Shown piece after piece: positions 47,298 through 60,115 of a DNA stretch of 64,000 nucleotides. The notes under the pieces are model-generated. The model saw nothing but the letters and a program-made list of their open reading frames with translations. It was not told the origin of the DNA and made no database searches. The DNA lies in the NCBI GenBank assembly GCA_949358305.1, contig OX442315.1:34126427-34190426 (forward strand), written 5' to 3'. The stretch is from Strigamia acuminata. Lineage: Eukaryota; Arthropoda; Chilopoda; Geophilomorpha; Linotaeniidae. The stretch's first letter is position 1, and each line of letters starts with the position of its first letter. The translations under genes and the position numbers were made by a program.

Positions 47298-48212
47298 TTT
47301 AATCGCGAGCATAACTCGAGAGCAGTAACTGATAAACATACATTACCATCATTTTTTAATCACGTGATTATCACCGCTATCAACTATCAAACCCCTCCAG
47401 ATTGGTCGTGAAACAAAATCAACTCGTCCGAATTAAATGACACTAAATAAACGTCTGAGGTTGACCTTTTCCCTCAACTTGCAACCACACCCATCATCTG
47501 CCCGTGCGTTGTTATTACACAACATAACACCAAAAACTGCATAAATTACACCATGAATTATTAAATACATAAATTCCTACATCAACATAAATCACCAACT
47601 TTTATCACTTGATGAAGACAAAAATACACGTGAAAAATAGGCCTAAAATTTATCAACTCAAAGCCGTACATTCAAATCAGGCTTATCTCTGTTTCGAAGT
47701 AGCACACCAGCACCAGCACTTATGAAAGATGTGGAAAATGGGAGTGTACACTTTTCCCCTGCCGCTAGCTGCCATTCAATTCCATTATCAAAAGCATTTC
47801 GGTACTCAAACTGGCAACTTCAGGATAATTTTATGAATCATGTACTTTCCTAAGCAACAAAGATGTTTATGGCTTTTCGCTTCTACGCCACACGCTTCGG
47901 TCAGCTGTTTAATGTTGCAGGCATTCATTTAGGAACTATGGGTATTCAAAAACACTCGGAAATTGGCGAAAACTTATAGAAACCCAATCGGTGTTAACCT
48001 ATTTTTCAATGTTTAGCCACAGGTGTGGTGTATGAGAATTGAAATTTGCAACACCGTGTTCTTATTTTACTGGCTGTGAAACGGGTGGTGGTGCAATCTA
48101 ATGGTCGCTTAACTAACTAGGAACAAAACAAATTCTTCAATGGTCTAACTCCCGCCTCAAATTTTGGTTTGGATTCAAACTCAGATCTCCTGAGTGCCAG
48201 ACTGGTTAGGTT

Positions 48213-48367
48213 CAGGGCTGGACTGGGAACAAATTTATTGCCGGGAAATATGGGTGTCCGGGCCACCATTAATGAAGTCTGGACAGGCCACAGCAGGCCG
48301 CAACAGACCACAGCAGCCACGGGCCACCGGGAATTTCCCGGTAGCCCGCCGGGCCAGTCCAGCACTG
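48213..48367. mobile_element. hAT-type MITE, second copy
   Basis: 155 bp from CAGGGCTGGACTGGG to CCAGTCCAGCACTG, about 90% similar to the first part of the 35367 copy. Flanks GTTAGGTT and GTTAGTTT form a 7-of-8 target duplication. Confidence 0.85.
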
Positions 48368-48774
48368 GTTAGTTTCACGCTTGTGTTCAAACTAGTCGCA
48401 ACGCAAGAAAACTGACGCAACGCAAGCTGCTTGCGGCCAAAAATTCTTGACGTTGACGCCAATTCCTGCTTCGACTCCGAGTTGAAGTAAGCGACGCAAC
48501 GCAAGGAAAGGTCTTGCGGCCAACCAATCACTATCGACTCCAACTCTCGTCGATTCACGTCTGGTTGGCGAGACTTTGCCGCGTGCAAACAGGTCGCCAT
48601 TTTCGGATTCTGGAACTAGTTCTAGAACTAGATCCAATTCCAGGTTTCATTGAAACCATCCGATTGACCAGATGCAACATCAATTGTTTCAGCTCTGTTC
48701 ACACGTGCACTACAGTGTGAACAGACTCTGCGTTGCATTTGACTAATGAAGTCTGATATTCACCAGACCAACTT

Positions 48775-48925
48775 GTATACTCCAAACCGACACAACGATG
48801 TCCTAACTCCAATTGGTTGAGCCGGATTACGCCTAACTGTGAACTGTGCTCTACTATGCAGAAAACTAGTTCTGTTTAATTTCAATGAATTTCAGTGTAA
48901 AAAGTGATTAGAATGATGGATTTTA
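48775..48925. repeat. Fragment of GGTTGAGCC repeat family
   Basis: Starts TATACTCCAAACCGACACAA and contains AATTGGTTGAGCCGGATTAC. It continues with sequence that matches, in inverse orientation, the right part of the inverted-repeat element near 33100-33210. Confidence 0.6.
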
Positions 48926-49869
48926 TTTGAGCTTGAATAACCAAACGCGAGAACGCCCGCAATCCAAGACCGAAAGAAAACTTCCCTTCAGTTCAGCCGT
49001 TTTAAGTTTTTAATCCACCATAGCATAAAAAAAAACCATTGAAATTCAATGACATCAGTCTTGGCTCTGTCTCTTGACTGCACAGTGTGTTCAACTGTCT
49101 TGCCTCGACCACACTTCGGTAACTCTAGCCCATTAGATTTGTCTCAAACGATTTTTTTCATTATTTATGAGTGATAAGAGTTGAAAATTATTTTTTTTAA
49201 GCTTTTGACAAATGATGGTTTAACATGCAAATGTCGTCCTTCATTTCATTTCATAAAAAAAAAAAAAAAAAAAAACTTGGCCTCTTTCAGGCGTTTGCCA
49301 TTTCCAATTGCGAGTTGCAGATTTTCACAGTGGGAGTCGCAAAAACTGTAACTGCAACTGTTTTTAGTTTTAATTAGACTGCATTCCAAAATAGAAACAT
49401 TTCAAATCGATTGGTAGTGCCTTACCAAATGACAAAGCAGGAACAAAACTATTTGAGAACAAGAAACCGTTCCTTTATTTTTCTATTACGATAAACTCAT
49501 TACCGCAAACAATAAAAAACAGACTTATTAATGTCAGGGACTCAGGGTCAGGTGTGTATGATTCACCTCATGTTCCAATGCCCTGTTTTTTTTTCGTTTC
49601 GTAATTAAAATCTTGAAATGTTTGTATGTTTACTAACACATGGGGCAACGGAGGCAATTGCGCCTTTATTTAATTAAAAAATACATTAATTAGATTGGTT
49701 TATAATCTCTGCTAATGCCAATTTATAAGCGGATAAGCTATGTCAAAAGACATCATTTTTAAACCAAATCCACCTATAAACCAGTCTTAAATGTGTGCAT
49801 TTTAGAATAAATATATGGTAAATGCTGATTGAATGCGGTATCCTTTACAACGTGGTTGGAAAGAGCAAA

Positions 49870-50040
49870 AATGCATTTTTTTAGTCAAAAAATCTTTTTT
49901 TAAGTGCAAAAAATGTAGTTTTATGTGCAAAAATGCATTTTTTATGTGCAAAAATGCATTTTTTTACTTACAAAATGCACTTTTATGTGCAAAACGCACT
50001 TTTACGTGCAAAATGCACTTTTTATGTGCAAAAAAAATCG
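49870..50040. repeat. Minisatellite with GCAAAAATGCATTTTT core
   Basis: Seven to eight units of TTTATGTGCAAAAATGCATT type, giving an artefactual plus-strand frame (CKNAFFMCKNAF). Same core as the arrays at 3.7, 24.2 and 41.7 kb. Confidence 0.85.
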
Positions 50041-50711
50041 ATTTTTTAAAATTGAAAATTTATTTTAATTATCGCCTGATCATTTCGTATGCAGGGGAAT
50101 CTAGGTTGTCAATATATCACGGGTGTTGTATAAGAGCTTTTCTGTTCTTCAATCTTTCTATTCACCCCCTGAAAATAGTCCTCAAAATTGACACAAAGTT
50201 CTCAAGTTTTTGCACCTTTTACACAAACAATACATTTTTTATGCCTTTATGCATACCAACCTGTATTTTTAATTGCAAAAATAGATTTTTTTTTTGGAAA
50301 AAGAAATTAAAAAATGAATTTATATTACTTAAAACTCATGAATGAAGTTTTTAGGCGAACTGCCCCCAAACCGACCCTTATTCATGTCGATCAGAGACCC
50401 AAAACTGTAATGATTTTCCCAAAGGAAATCTGTCTGGAAACACCAGGTGCATTCCAAAACATGGTCATGACTCCCGTGTGGTGTTTATAGTCTGTGCTTG
50501 GTATCTTGATGCCAAAATGAAACTGGAAAATCCCTGTCTGCGCACACAATTCACGCACCAAATACATGATTTTTGGAAATAACTAGAGGTAATGACACTA
50601 TTCTAGCGTGTGCAATAAATAGTTAGAGCCCTTTGTGTTCTCGTGTGCAAAAAAATGGAATTTTAAACATTTGAATTTGGCATCAATATCCCACATGGTT
50701 CAAAAATAACA

Positions 50712-51122
50712 TTAAGGGGTTTCATTAAACGAGCGATTTTTGTGATTAGTTGATTAATGGGTTTCATAAATGACACGCTGAAGTGATTATTACGATTATT
50801 GCATGATTATCACATGACATATGCGGACCAATCACATGAATAATCGCTTCAGCACTTATTTATAATCGTCTGAAAAGAAGTTTTAAGTGCTGAAGAGTAC
50901 TTAAACTAAGGAAAAGAGAGTTGGTTGTAAATATTTAAAAAAAAAATTAAAATAAATAATTAATTTAATTTAAAAAAGAAAAAAAAGAAAAAAGAAAAAT
51001 AAATAAAAATAAAAGTAAAGTGACATACAGAATAATCACTTGGGTCCTCAATAATGCAGTGATTGTGATTATTGGAACAAGCACTTCAGCGACTTCAGCG
51101 TGTCATTTATAAAACCCCTTAT
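50712..51122. mobile_element. Foldback MITE, TTAA-flanked, copy 1 (composite)
   Basis: TTAAGGGGTTTCATTAAACG at the left and TAAAACCCCTTAT at the right. A second inner pair (TTTCATAAATGACACGCTGA at 50764 versus its inverse near 51095-51115) suggests an element inserted beside a fragment of the related 55975 element. Confidence 0.65.
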
Positions 51123-52949
51123 TGAAATTGTATCGTAATGTATTTTGAAATGCATTGGGTTTCACGAGAATGCATTTTGTAGTATGTCAAAATACATTTC
51201 CAATGTTATTATTTGTCATCAAATATGAATTATGAATGTACCGGGTATTTACAAAATAAAGTTTTTCAACGTCTTAAGAAATGCATTATTTAATGTACAA
51301 ATAATGCATTTTTATGAAATACGTAATTGAAAATTTCAATTTCTCAAAATGCTATACATTTTGGAATGCTTTAAGTGAAAACCAATACATTATAATTGTA
51401 AAATATATTTTTGAACCATCCCAAGTAACACAATAAACGATTTAACATCGCATCTAGATAGATGCAATGTTTAATATCGTATCTAGATACTGTAGATTCA
51501 ATGTTAAATCGATCATCTGTGCTACTGGGGATATGGGATAACAAGCGCAGACTGTAGGTCTAATCATGTCCGTTGGCTCGGTGTCAGGTAAAACTAACAT
51601 ACAATTTAATTCGCGTTAATGTAGACCACACTAGCTTCAGGATTCAAAGTTCCACGAACTGATAAGTCAGCTGCACCTGATAAGTGAAAATGTACCAAAT
51701 CTCAGAATTTTATTTAAAATAAAAAAACAAAACAAGAAAACCTGTAATGCATGGAAGCATTACATCTTAGACTTCTAAACCCCTTCTACACGTATATAGA
51801 AATACATCTGTCCGTCTAAATTAATGTAAAAAAAAAAAAAAAAAGTTGTCGGACAAATACGAAAATTCCTTAGACACCTATTGAAAGTATGCTGAGTTCA
51901 TTGCCGTTGCCCGTTTGGCTCTAGCTGCTTTCGTTTTGGAGGAGTTGATGCGAACAGACGGACAGACGAACGAACGGACAGAACCGTTTTATTAGACTTT
52001 CTAAACATAGAGTTTAGAAGTTTAAAAACAGCCAGAAGCTTCTTGTCTAATCAGGTCCATTCACTAAAGCGCTAATGAAGACTGCCCTTTGTTACCACAC
52101 CTTTTGTAGGTATGAGGTCATATTGATCCATTTTATACTGTGTGACCGGTCAAACAATTTTAAACAAGTGTTCTGCTATTTAGAATGATTTAAATCACAT
52201 TAAACAGTTTCTAAATGGCTTTTCAAATGAGCTAGTTATGTTCTGAATAGTAAACACACATTACTTCCTGTTCCTTTGAAATGTTTCTAAAATTAAAGTT
52301 ATGCACCTGCTACTTGATTTAACTTTGACTTTAAAAAAAGATAAGAGAAATTGTTGACTCTTCATACACTCTATCTATCATACAAGGAATCAAGTGGAAT
52401 GAGGAAGTTGTTTAAGCTATGAATAATTTTAGTTGAGCATAAAAAATAGTTTGTCTGAAGTCTGAACCCACTGAAGATCTAACCAACAATTTAATGATTG
52501 TATAATTTTTGGAACTTTAAACTTGGATTCTGAACTTGTTTGATATCACAAAATATTAGTAATTCATGAGATATTTGTGATTAAAATAAAAAGATAAGCC
52601 AGAAAGCAATTCATTCCTTACACTATTGCCTTAAAACTTCATAAAAACCACAGGGTGCAAAGGTTAAAGTGTATACACAAGAGAGTACATTTGAACCATC
52701 AAGAAATGGCAAGATCTGTAAAAGCCATATTTTATAAAAACAGGGATTTCACCGGCTTTTAAAGTTTCTTCTCAGTGTTTAAAACTAACAGATGTCCCTA
52801 CAGTCTGCACCCTGTGCCATAATCAGACTGAAAAATCCATGTCTGTCCACACACAACCTCGATATATACATGATTTTTTTTTAGAAATAATAACAAGTAG
52901 TGGCACTACTGCAAATATCTCGAGAACGAAAGCTTGAATCGTCAAAAAC

Positions 52950-53175
52950 TATACTCAAAACCACCACAACGTTGATCTATTTCACTGGTGTAGGGACACA
53001 AAAATTTAGCTCATAACACTAGAATTGTACTCGAACTCCAGACATTGTGATCGATTACCAACATTGTCAAAGGTGATGCTTTGACACAGAACTACTTTTA
53101 CACGTAGTAGACCACAGTACACAGTTAGGCGTAAACAGGCTGAAATAGATCAACGTTGCGGTGATTTTGAGTATA
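52950..53175. mobile_element. MITE with 35-bp TIRs, 226 bp
   Basis: Left end TATACTCAAAACCACCACAA-CGTTGATCTATTTCA is matched inverted at the right end with only two or three differences. The interior shares CACTGGTGTAG and GTTAGGCGTAA with the GGTTGAGCC repeat family. Confidence 0.85.
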
Positions 53176-54667
53176 AACACCAAACGAAAGAGCAGAAAAA
53201 ATTGCCTCAGAAACGTTACTTAAACAACACTGCTCACAACTAATGATTAATGTATATTTAATTGAACAGTGAATACATTTTTTAAGACCCCCTTAGTAAC
53301 CCTCCTTGTATTGTCGGGCTGGTTTTATTTGGGCCACCGGGTACAATTGTGCAAACTGCCAACACTCCGAATAACACTAAGCTGGCTTACCTAAATCTAA
53401 CCTAGTCTCACTGATAAATTGAAAAGTAAAACCCTTTCACAGACACCAGTCTAATCAATAACACACCTCACCTAGCTCAAACGGCTAAGCCGGGTTGGCA
53501 CAAATTTCAACTCATTAAACTCAAGCTAGAAATGTGCACACTACATTTTCCAAAGCGAGAAGAAACAATTTCATCCAGTTCATGGCCACATCAACGCATA
53601 CAAGAAATAACATATGAAAAGCTTATCTAATAATACCACCAGTTACACATTCCAGCTGAATGACTCTTGACATGACTTCTTGCCACCACTCTGCTCAAAG
53701 TTCTGCAAGATTTTTTGGAACTTCATTACTTCTGCAAAATAAAGTATTTGAACGAATGAAATCCCACGTAGAGTGAAAGGGCAAAAACTCGCTTTAAAGA
53801 CGATGATCTGCAGTTGCCCAAGTTTTCAGCAGCTTAAAACAATCACCTCTAATGATACTGGGTTCACACTTGTGTGATGCAACACAACCTCGTTGAAAAT
53901 TACATCAATAATGCGCTCCCATAAGTCTTGGCGCCCTGTGCAGTTGCATCGCTCGATCGTGCTTTAAGCCGGCCCAGGAGGAAACATTGTTTGCATATGG
54001 CCAATGAGAATTTACCACTAGCTTTGTCTATAAATAACCACGAATGAGATTAGGCCTAACAAAACAACAATCGTTCTCCCGACCATGGGAATTTCTTGAT
54101 TGGTTATACGCAACATGTGCAGAATTAAGTCTTGTCGACAACATTCTATCGTGCGAACTTCTTTCTTTTAATAATTTTTAATTTTCCCAATATTTGCATT
54201 ACAAAATGCTGAGTTTCTTTTAAGTTTTCCAACACAGTGTGTGAGATCTTTAAGGTTTATAAAAAATGCATGAAGTATGAAATGCTAATAGCCTGCAATT
54301 GCTGCCAAACATTGATACTGGCACTGTCTCTGACTTCCCAACAAAATAATAGCCCATTATTGCAATAGACAACATCTAAACTGGCAAAAGAAGATTGCTG
54401 CCAACATTAGATCCGCATTAATTATGTGCAGGGTGTCCCACTGAAAGTGCAATTCTGTATTTGATTAGTTGCAATTCCCCAAAAACCAACAAGCCATCAG
54501 AGTAATAGTGTAACGATAGCAAATTTTGATTACGGCATGATTGTCCTGGTAGACTTGATATTGATCAAAAGCAAAAAAGTTACATATAAACTAAAATAAA
54601 AATTGCAGCATCAGATTGTCACGTTAATTTCAACTGGAAACAATGGTTTAGAAAAACTAGGTTTGTG

Positions 54668-54981
54668 TACCGTACTGCCTTGATTTAACGCCGGTCGTAT
54701 CTAAACGCCGGCTCCTGATTAAACGCCGGGCAAACTCAGAACGAAAAGGCAATAAACGCCGGCCTTAAATAAACGCCGGGTTTGTTTAAACGCCGGTTTT
54801 AAACGTTTTTTAGACGAATATACGGTAATTTAACGTAAATGATTGGGTGGCGGCAGTAAAAAAACCTTTTTTTTTCGTTAGACGCCCGGCGCGAATAATC
54901 GCCGGGCTTTGAATAATCGCCGGAGGGGTCGACTTGGAAAAGTAAATAAACGCCCCGGCGTTAAATCGAGGCAGTACGGTA
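54668..54981. mobile_element. MITE with (TAAACGCCGG)n interior, 314 bp
   Basis: TIR TACCGTACTGCCTTGATTTA-ACGCCGG is matched inverted at the right end with one change, bounded by TA. The interior repeats TAAACGCCGG and AATAATCGCCGG. The first bases (TACCGTA) are shared with the GCCGCGGCTCTTATT family. Confidence 0.85.
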
Positions 54982-55974
54982 TTAACCAAAATATTGAAGG
55001 CCCACAGGCGCCGCAACTCTTAATATTTAACCATGGTGGTAGCTCAGTAAAAAAAGCTTGTGTTTGTGAAATCTAATATTTGTTGGGTGCAGGACATCAG
55101 TCGGGCGCTTGCAAAATGGCAAACTGTAGTATGCGAATTACGACCGCAATACCGTGTCTCACTGAGGGAGAGTGTCGTCACTTACAAATGCGCTTTGAAG
55201 ATTATTTTCTTCTCCTACCATCACGCAAACATTGGGTGCACACGCTTGCAGGTGCCTGACAGCAAACATTCTGTTATTCAATGGGAATGACGTTACGTAC
55301 AAACACGAAACGAGTTTTGCATACGTTTTAGAGTTTTTGAATGCACCTAGTATATTGAGATAAGCTGAAATACTCCCACAAAACAGTGATACCCGTAAAC
55401 CACACACAAAAATCCATAATTTCTTTATGTCAAATGTAAAGTAACCTCACTCAATTGAAGCAGCGTGATGTTGCGATATGTATAAACCTTCTGCGACAGC
55501 AAAGTGCATTGATCAATACAAAACTCAATTCATAAAATTTCCACGTACAGCAGCCGCTCACCATGCTGTTCACCTATTCCCATTAGAACACAGAAATTAC
55601 GCAGGATTGAACTTACAGTTCATTCCTAGTATCTTGATGCTAAATTTAAACTGCGCATTTCCTTCTGCACATATCACTCCCGATGGCTAATTGTTCTTCC
55701 AGCAGTATTTATTAGACTTGATCAACTAAGACTACTATTGCTAACAAAAACCGTAGTTAGTATTTGGATAGATCATGGATGATCTCCTGCAAGGGGTCGA
55801 CAAAACTAAAATCAATTCAGGAGCCAGAATATCTTTTTGCAAATATGAACTAAGAAAACCATGAATCAAATTTGCCAGATGCTTCCAACTAACCTTCCTA
55901 TAATTTCCAAACTTCTCGATGCAAGTGAAGGTAGGGTCCTCAAGAGAGCGATTACACAGAATAAGGAGTTTCAT

Positions 55975-56437
55975 TAAATGAGCGATTATTGTGATTAGTT
56001 GATTATTGCAATAATTGTAATCACTCAAGAGCCCAACAAAATCTGATTATGTCATTATTGCTCCGATGGGCGGAATTGTTTAAATTGTAACCTAAATACG
56101 TAGCAATTTTTTAAAAAAAAGTTCCTATAAATAATAATTGCAACAACCTAATTCGTTTCATGTGTTCAGTTTAACCTAAACTAAGCAGACTTTGTTAAAT
56201 TATGACCTTGTGTAGTTGAAGCGGGTCTGGCGCCGCCATGTTGGTTTCAGTTGAGAGAGCACTTATAATCGGCCCAAGTCAGCAGAAAATCATGGTTTGG
56301 GGTGATTACTTGATTAGTTGCTCGATTGCATATCTGATGAAAGGATTATTCTCGAGATTGGTTGAATCCAGTCACATGACACATCAAGTAATCGACTAAT
56401 CAAAGTAATCAATTAATCGCTCATTTAATGAAACCCC
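55975..56437. mobile_element. Foldback MITE, TTAA-flanked, copy 2
   Basis: Left GGAGTTTCATTAAATGAGCG and right CGCTCATTTAATGAAACCCC are inverse, flanked by ATAA/TTAA, suggesting a TTAA target site. The interior includes a GC-rich GGCGCCGCCATGTTGG word. No transposase. Confidence 0.8.
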
Positions 56438-56970
56438 TTAATGTTCCATCTCCGATAATCCAACAAGCATTAACAATATACGCCTACAGGGAAGCTGGAC
56501 TAGCTTGCAGGGGCGCCATGAACGGCCTAAGGGGCACCGTGAACCAAATAAGTTTGGGAATGACTGCTATACAGCGTACTCCATGAACCCGGGACATAGG
56601 ACGGATTCCAGAAACTTGTCCGAAGCAACAGGCTGTGCGAATGGAAGAGGGAACTTAACATTGCTGAGTATAGGTTAGGTTCCGCAAACCTGTCCGGTCC
56701 GTACAGAGCATAGACAAAAAAACTTCCCTTCTGTTTAGCTCTTTTAAGTTTATCTATCATTATTTGCCCGGTCTATCTTCTAATACTGTTGTTAGAGTAA
56801 GACGATAGACCGCGTCACGATTGATGTCATTGAATCTCGATGGATTTTTATGCCACCTGGTAGATAAACTTAAAAAAGCTAAACTGAAGGAAAGTTTTTT
56901 TTTGTCTACGACTCTACATTTATTCACCTCACAACTCACCTGAAATCCGTCTGACCGTATTTTGACTTAC

Positions 56971-57007
56971 CGTTCCAACAAGCTGCAAGAACATCCGTAT
57001 GCACCAT
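56971..57007 (-). CDS. RAPGEF1: Candidate alternative first coding exon of RAPGEF1 (1b)
   Basis: ATG in good context (GGGAAGATGG), open for 12 codons (MVHTDVLAACWN) plus one G, then a consensus donor GTAAGT. Phase 1 with a terminal G, so joining to the acceptor at 46824 yields GAT (Asp) exactly as for the 47270-47297 exon. No other minus-strand gene is available to receive it. Confidence 0.4.
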
Positions 57008-57779
57008 CTTCCCTCAATTCAATACTATAATAACTATCAGATAAACTTCAAGTATGCAAACATAGTTGTCCAACAAAGCTGACTTGTTTCCCCTCCCAAA
57101 ACAACAAGTCTCTTGTTTCACTCCTTGTTTGTAACGATGGAAGACAAGTGAAGTGTTGTTATGAGGTCGAGAGCAATGCCAAACTTCAGCTCCACCTCTG
57201 TCTACACTGCCTCAAGCTGCATCAACTAGTTTCCTTTTACAGGTAAAGAGGTAACATCAAAACTGGACATATGAACTTGTTTACATTCCATAGAAGGTCA
57301 GCTTCAATTTTCTATTGTGAAAATAATGCCATTTTTTTGTCTTTCGCACACACTGTTGTCAATTGAAGAAATGTTAATTGTTTGGGGAGTCAATTGGATG
57401 TAAATGTGAATCGGAAGTGGCACTTTAAATTCGTCTTGTGTCTGGTTACATATGTGTACTGTCATGTTTCAGGAATGAATTACGTCAGAACATGAAGAAA
57501 ATTGTTTGAAAAGACAAAAGCAGAGAGAATTGTGTTGGATATAAATAGATTTGTTGTTTTTATATTTTTTGAACGGAATTTGTAGGGGAAAAAATGGAAG
57601 TATTGTTGTTGGGCCTAGATTAGTGCTATGGAAATTCCTTACGCCCAAACTTGGAGCTGAGGTTGAAAAATGTGACTTCATTTAAAAAATAAAAATAAAA
57701 ACAAATTAAGGTCTAATTTTTACAGATAAGCGATAAAGATTTTAGCCTAATTTTATTAAAAAATAATTTTATTTGAATA

Positions 57780-58130
57780 AAACTACTGTTAACCTAATTT
57801 TATTTTTTTTTAAAAATAGCTTTGGTATAATTTTATTAAAAATTAGCTAATTTTCGGCTAAATTTATTAAAAATTAGCTAATTTTCGGCTAAATTTATTA
57901 AAAATTAGCTAATTTTCGGCTAAATTTATTAAAAATTTAACAAATTTTAGCCTAATTTGATTAAATATGAACTAATTTTAGCCTAATTTGATTAAATATG
58001 AACTAATTTTCGCTTAATTTTATTAAAAATTAACAAATTTTAGCTTATTTTATTGAAAATTAACAAATTTTAGCTTATTTTATTAAAAATTAACAAATTT
58101 TAGGCTAATTTTATTTAAAAATTACAAATT
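57780..58130. repeat. A+T-rich minisatellite (ATTAGCTAATTTTCGGCTAA)
   Basis: About ten imperfect units of TTTTAGCCTAATTTTATTAAA / GGCTAAATTTATTAAAAATT type, directly adjoining the next array. Confidence 0.8.
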
Positions 58131-58144
58131 TAAACTGGAAAATA

Positions 58145-58375
58145 ATATAATTCAGCCAAATTTCAATTAAACTAGTAAAATTTAGCCAAATTTCAATTAA
58201 ACTAGTAAAATTTAGCCAAATTTCAATTAAACTAGTAAAATTTAGCCAAATTTCAATTAAACTAGTAAAATTTAGCCAAATTTCAATTAAACTAGTAAAA
58301 TTTAGCCAAATTTCAATTAAACTAGTCAAATTTAGCCAAATTTCAATTAAACTAGTGAAATTTAGCCAAATTAAA
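58145..58375. repeat. 30-bp minisatellite (TTAGCCAAATTTCAATTAAA CTAGTAAAAT)
   Basis: Eight almost identical 30-bp copies. The unit length is a multiple of three, so the minus strand is open as repeated SLIEIWLNFT. This is an artefact of the array rather than a supported protein. Confidence 0.95.
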
Positions 58376-58734
58376 AAAACAGTAAATTTTAGCGAAATTA
58401 AAAAACAGTAAATTTTAGCGAAATTAAAAAACAGTAAATTTTAGCCAAAATAAAAAAAGTAAATCTTAGCCAAGACAAAAAAAGTAAATTTTAGCCAAAA
58501 TTAAAAAGTAAATTTTATTCAAATTTCAATAAAGCTACCAAATCCTAGCCAGATCTTAATTAAAACAAAAAAATCTCAGCTAATTTCCTTCTAATTGAAA
58601 AACTCAACCAAACAATTTTCAAAAATCGATTAACCACCGCTAATTCCGCTCCAAAAAACCAAACATCCACATCTCTCCACTATTAAACAAACATAAAAAA
58701 AAATAAATAAAATAAATAAAAAAAATACATTTAC

Positions 58735-58804
58735 CATATTCATTCCACCAAATTCTCCACCCATCCAAATCGACATCCAGATGTGCAACTTCCACGCCCG
58801 CCAT
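58735..58804 (-). CDS. RAPGEF1: Candidate alternative first coding exon of RAPGEF1 (1c)
   Basis: AAGATGGCGGGCG (YY1-like start context) opens MAGVEVAHLDVDLDGWRIWW-NEY for 23 codons plus G, then donor GTAAATG. Phase 1 and terminal G match the acceptor at 46824; the full product would be 1159 residues. Not recognised as part of any other gene. Confidence 0.4.
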
Positions 58805-59223
58805 CTTAATTTTTTCTCCACCGCTCATTCATTGATCACTTTCTTACAACCACCTCCAAACCAAACACAACAACTGAATGAACCCTCAAACATATCTTTT
58901 TATGGTTTTTCCGCTTTCTATTCACAATTTCCTTTCACGTCACAACATCCAGGATTAAGCTTCCTTCACTTCCTCAAAGAAATATATCAATGACTTCGCA
59001 CAACTTTTCTTATCCCTCAAAATTTACACCAAAAACCCACACACACATCTTCCCCCATAAATCCCCCATAAATCCCACTTAAACCAAAACCCCCATAAAT
59101 CTCCAATCAACATTTTCCCAACCCCAAAATAAATTAATAAACAATCGCTCCCATTTCTCGAACCTCCCAAAGGTCAGAGGTCAACCAAGGTCACATTCCC
59201 ACAACACAATAACCATCTATAAA

Positions 59224-59537
59224 TACAGTCGAAACTCTTTATAACGAATCGCGATATAACGAATTATCGATACAACGAATACCTAAAAATGGTTTGTTTA
59301 TAACGAATCGCAATATAACGAATTATCGATACAACGAATACCTAAAAATGGTTTGTTTATAACGAATCGCAATATAACGAATTATCGATACAACGAATAC
59401 CTAAAAATGGTTTGTTTATAATGAATCGCGATATAACGAATTATCGATATAACGAACACCTAAAAATGGTTTGTTTAACTGGCCATAGAACACCGTGTTA
59501 AAAAATTTCGATATAACGAATTCTCGTTATAACTGTA
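59224..59537. mobile_element. pogo/Tigger-like MITE, copy 3, internally expanded
   Basis: Begins TACAGTCGAAACTCTTTATA. It contains four tandem copies of a roughly 60-bp internal segment (CAATATAACGAATTATCGAT ... CCTAAAAATGGTTTG). Right end shortened (CTCGTTATAACTGTA), lacking the AAAGAGTT part. Confidence 0.8.
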
Positions 59538-60115
59538 ATCTCAATTGAATTATGGGACTTATTTATTGCATTCAGGCCTAACCAAATATGGTTTAGTGTG
59601 AGAATTACTCAGCCGTTTAATTGACTCATTTTATACAGTAATTAAACCTCCCAAAAATAAAATAATACTAATAATAATTAAATAACATGTGTTATAAATT
59701 CTGTTATTGGCACACATGGCCTTCATTACAATTATAGCAGTAATTTTTATCCTTGAAACAATGCATTTTCACACTTAGAATGCGAGGAAGTGTTTTGTTT
59801 CTTAGACTTGACGCTTGGCTGGCCAAGGATGAATGACTAGAGAAGTCATTCAAGTGTTTTAAAATTGAAAAACATTTAAAAAAATAAAAGAAAAATAAAA
59901 AATTCAAATTTCATTCATTGATTATTCTTGTTTTGTAGAAAACACACCATTAATGAAGACAAAGTGGGCTAAACACGACCGGTTTGTTTTTATTTACTTC
60001 TTGCGCCGATTGTTGGCTCGGGTTTTTATTGGCCGCTCGAGTTATTTGCAGAAGGTTCTTTGCTTTGCTTTTTGTACGAGATTAAAAATATTTTGAACAT
60101 CTTGGCTCAGCTTAC

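Larger units (their letters stand above)
47298..56970. other. RAPGEF1 long upstream region / alternative-promoter intron
   Basis: About 9.7 kb without a recognisable gene body, if the distal first exons belong to RAPGEF1. It contains a hAT element, at least three foldback elements, one minisatellite and several fragments of the GGTTGAGCC repeat family. CTCF-like word (CTGCCGCTAGCTGCC) at 47758. Confidence 0.5.

Noticed and set aside
48117-48637. Frames of 73-121 codons on both strands
   Set aside because: They cover the second hAT MITE and its flank; no recognisable domain and the MITE part is shared with 35.4 kb.
55478-55690. 70-codon frame MYKPSATAKCIDQYKTQ
   Set aside because: Overlaps a fragment of the GGTTGAGCC / CTTGATGCTAAATT dispersed repeat and has no homologue I recognise.
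58111-58329. SLIEIWLNFT decapeptide repeat protein
   Set aside because: The 30-bp array is a multiple of three and therefore open by construction; no flanking coding sequence.
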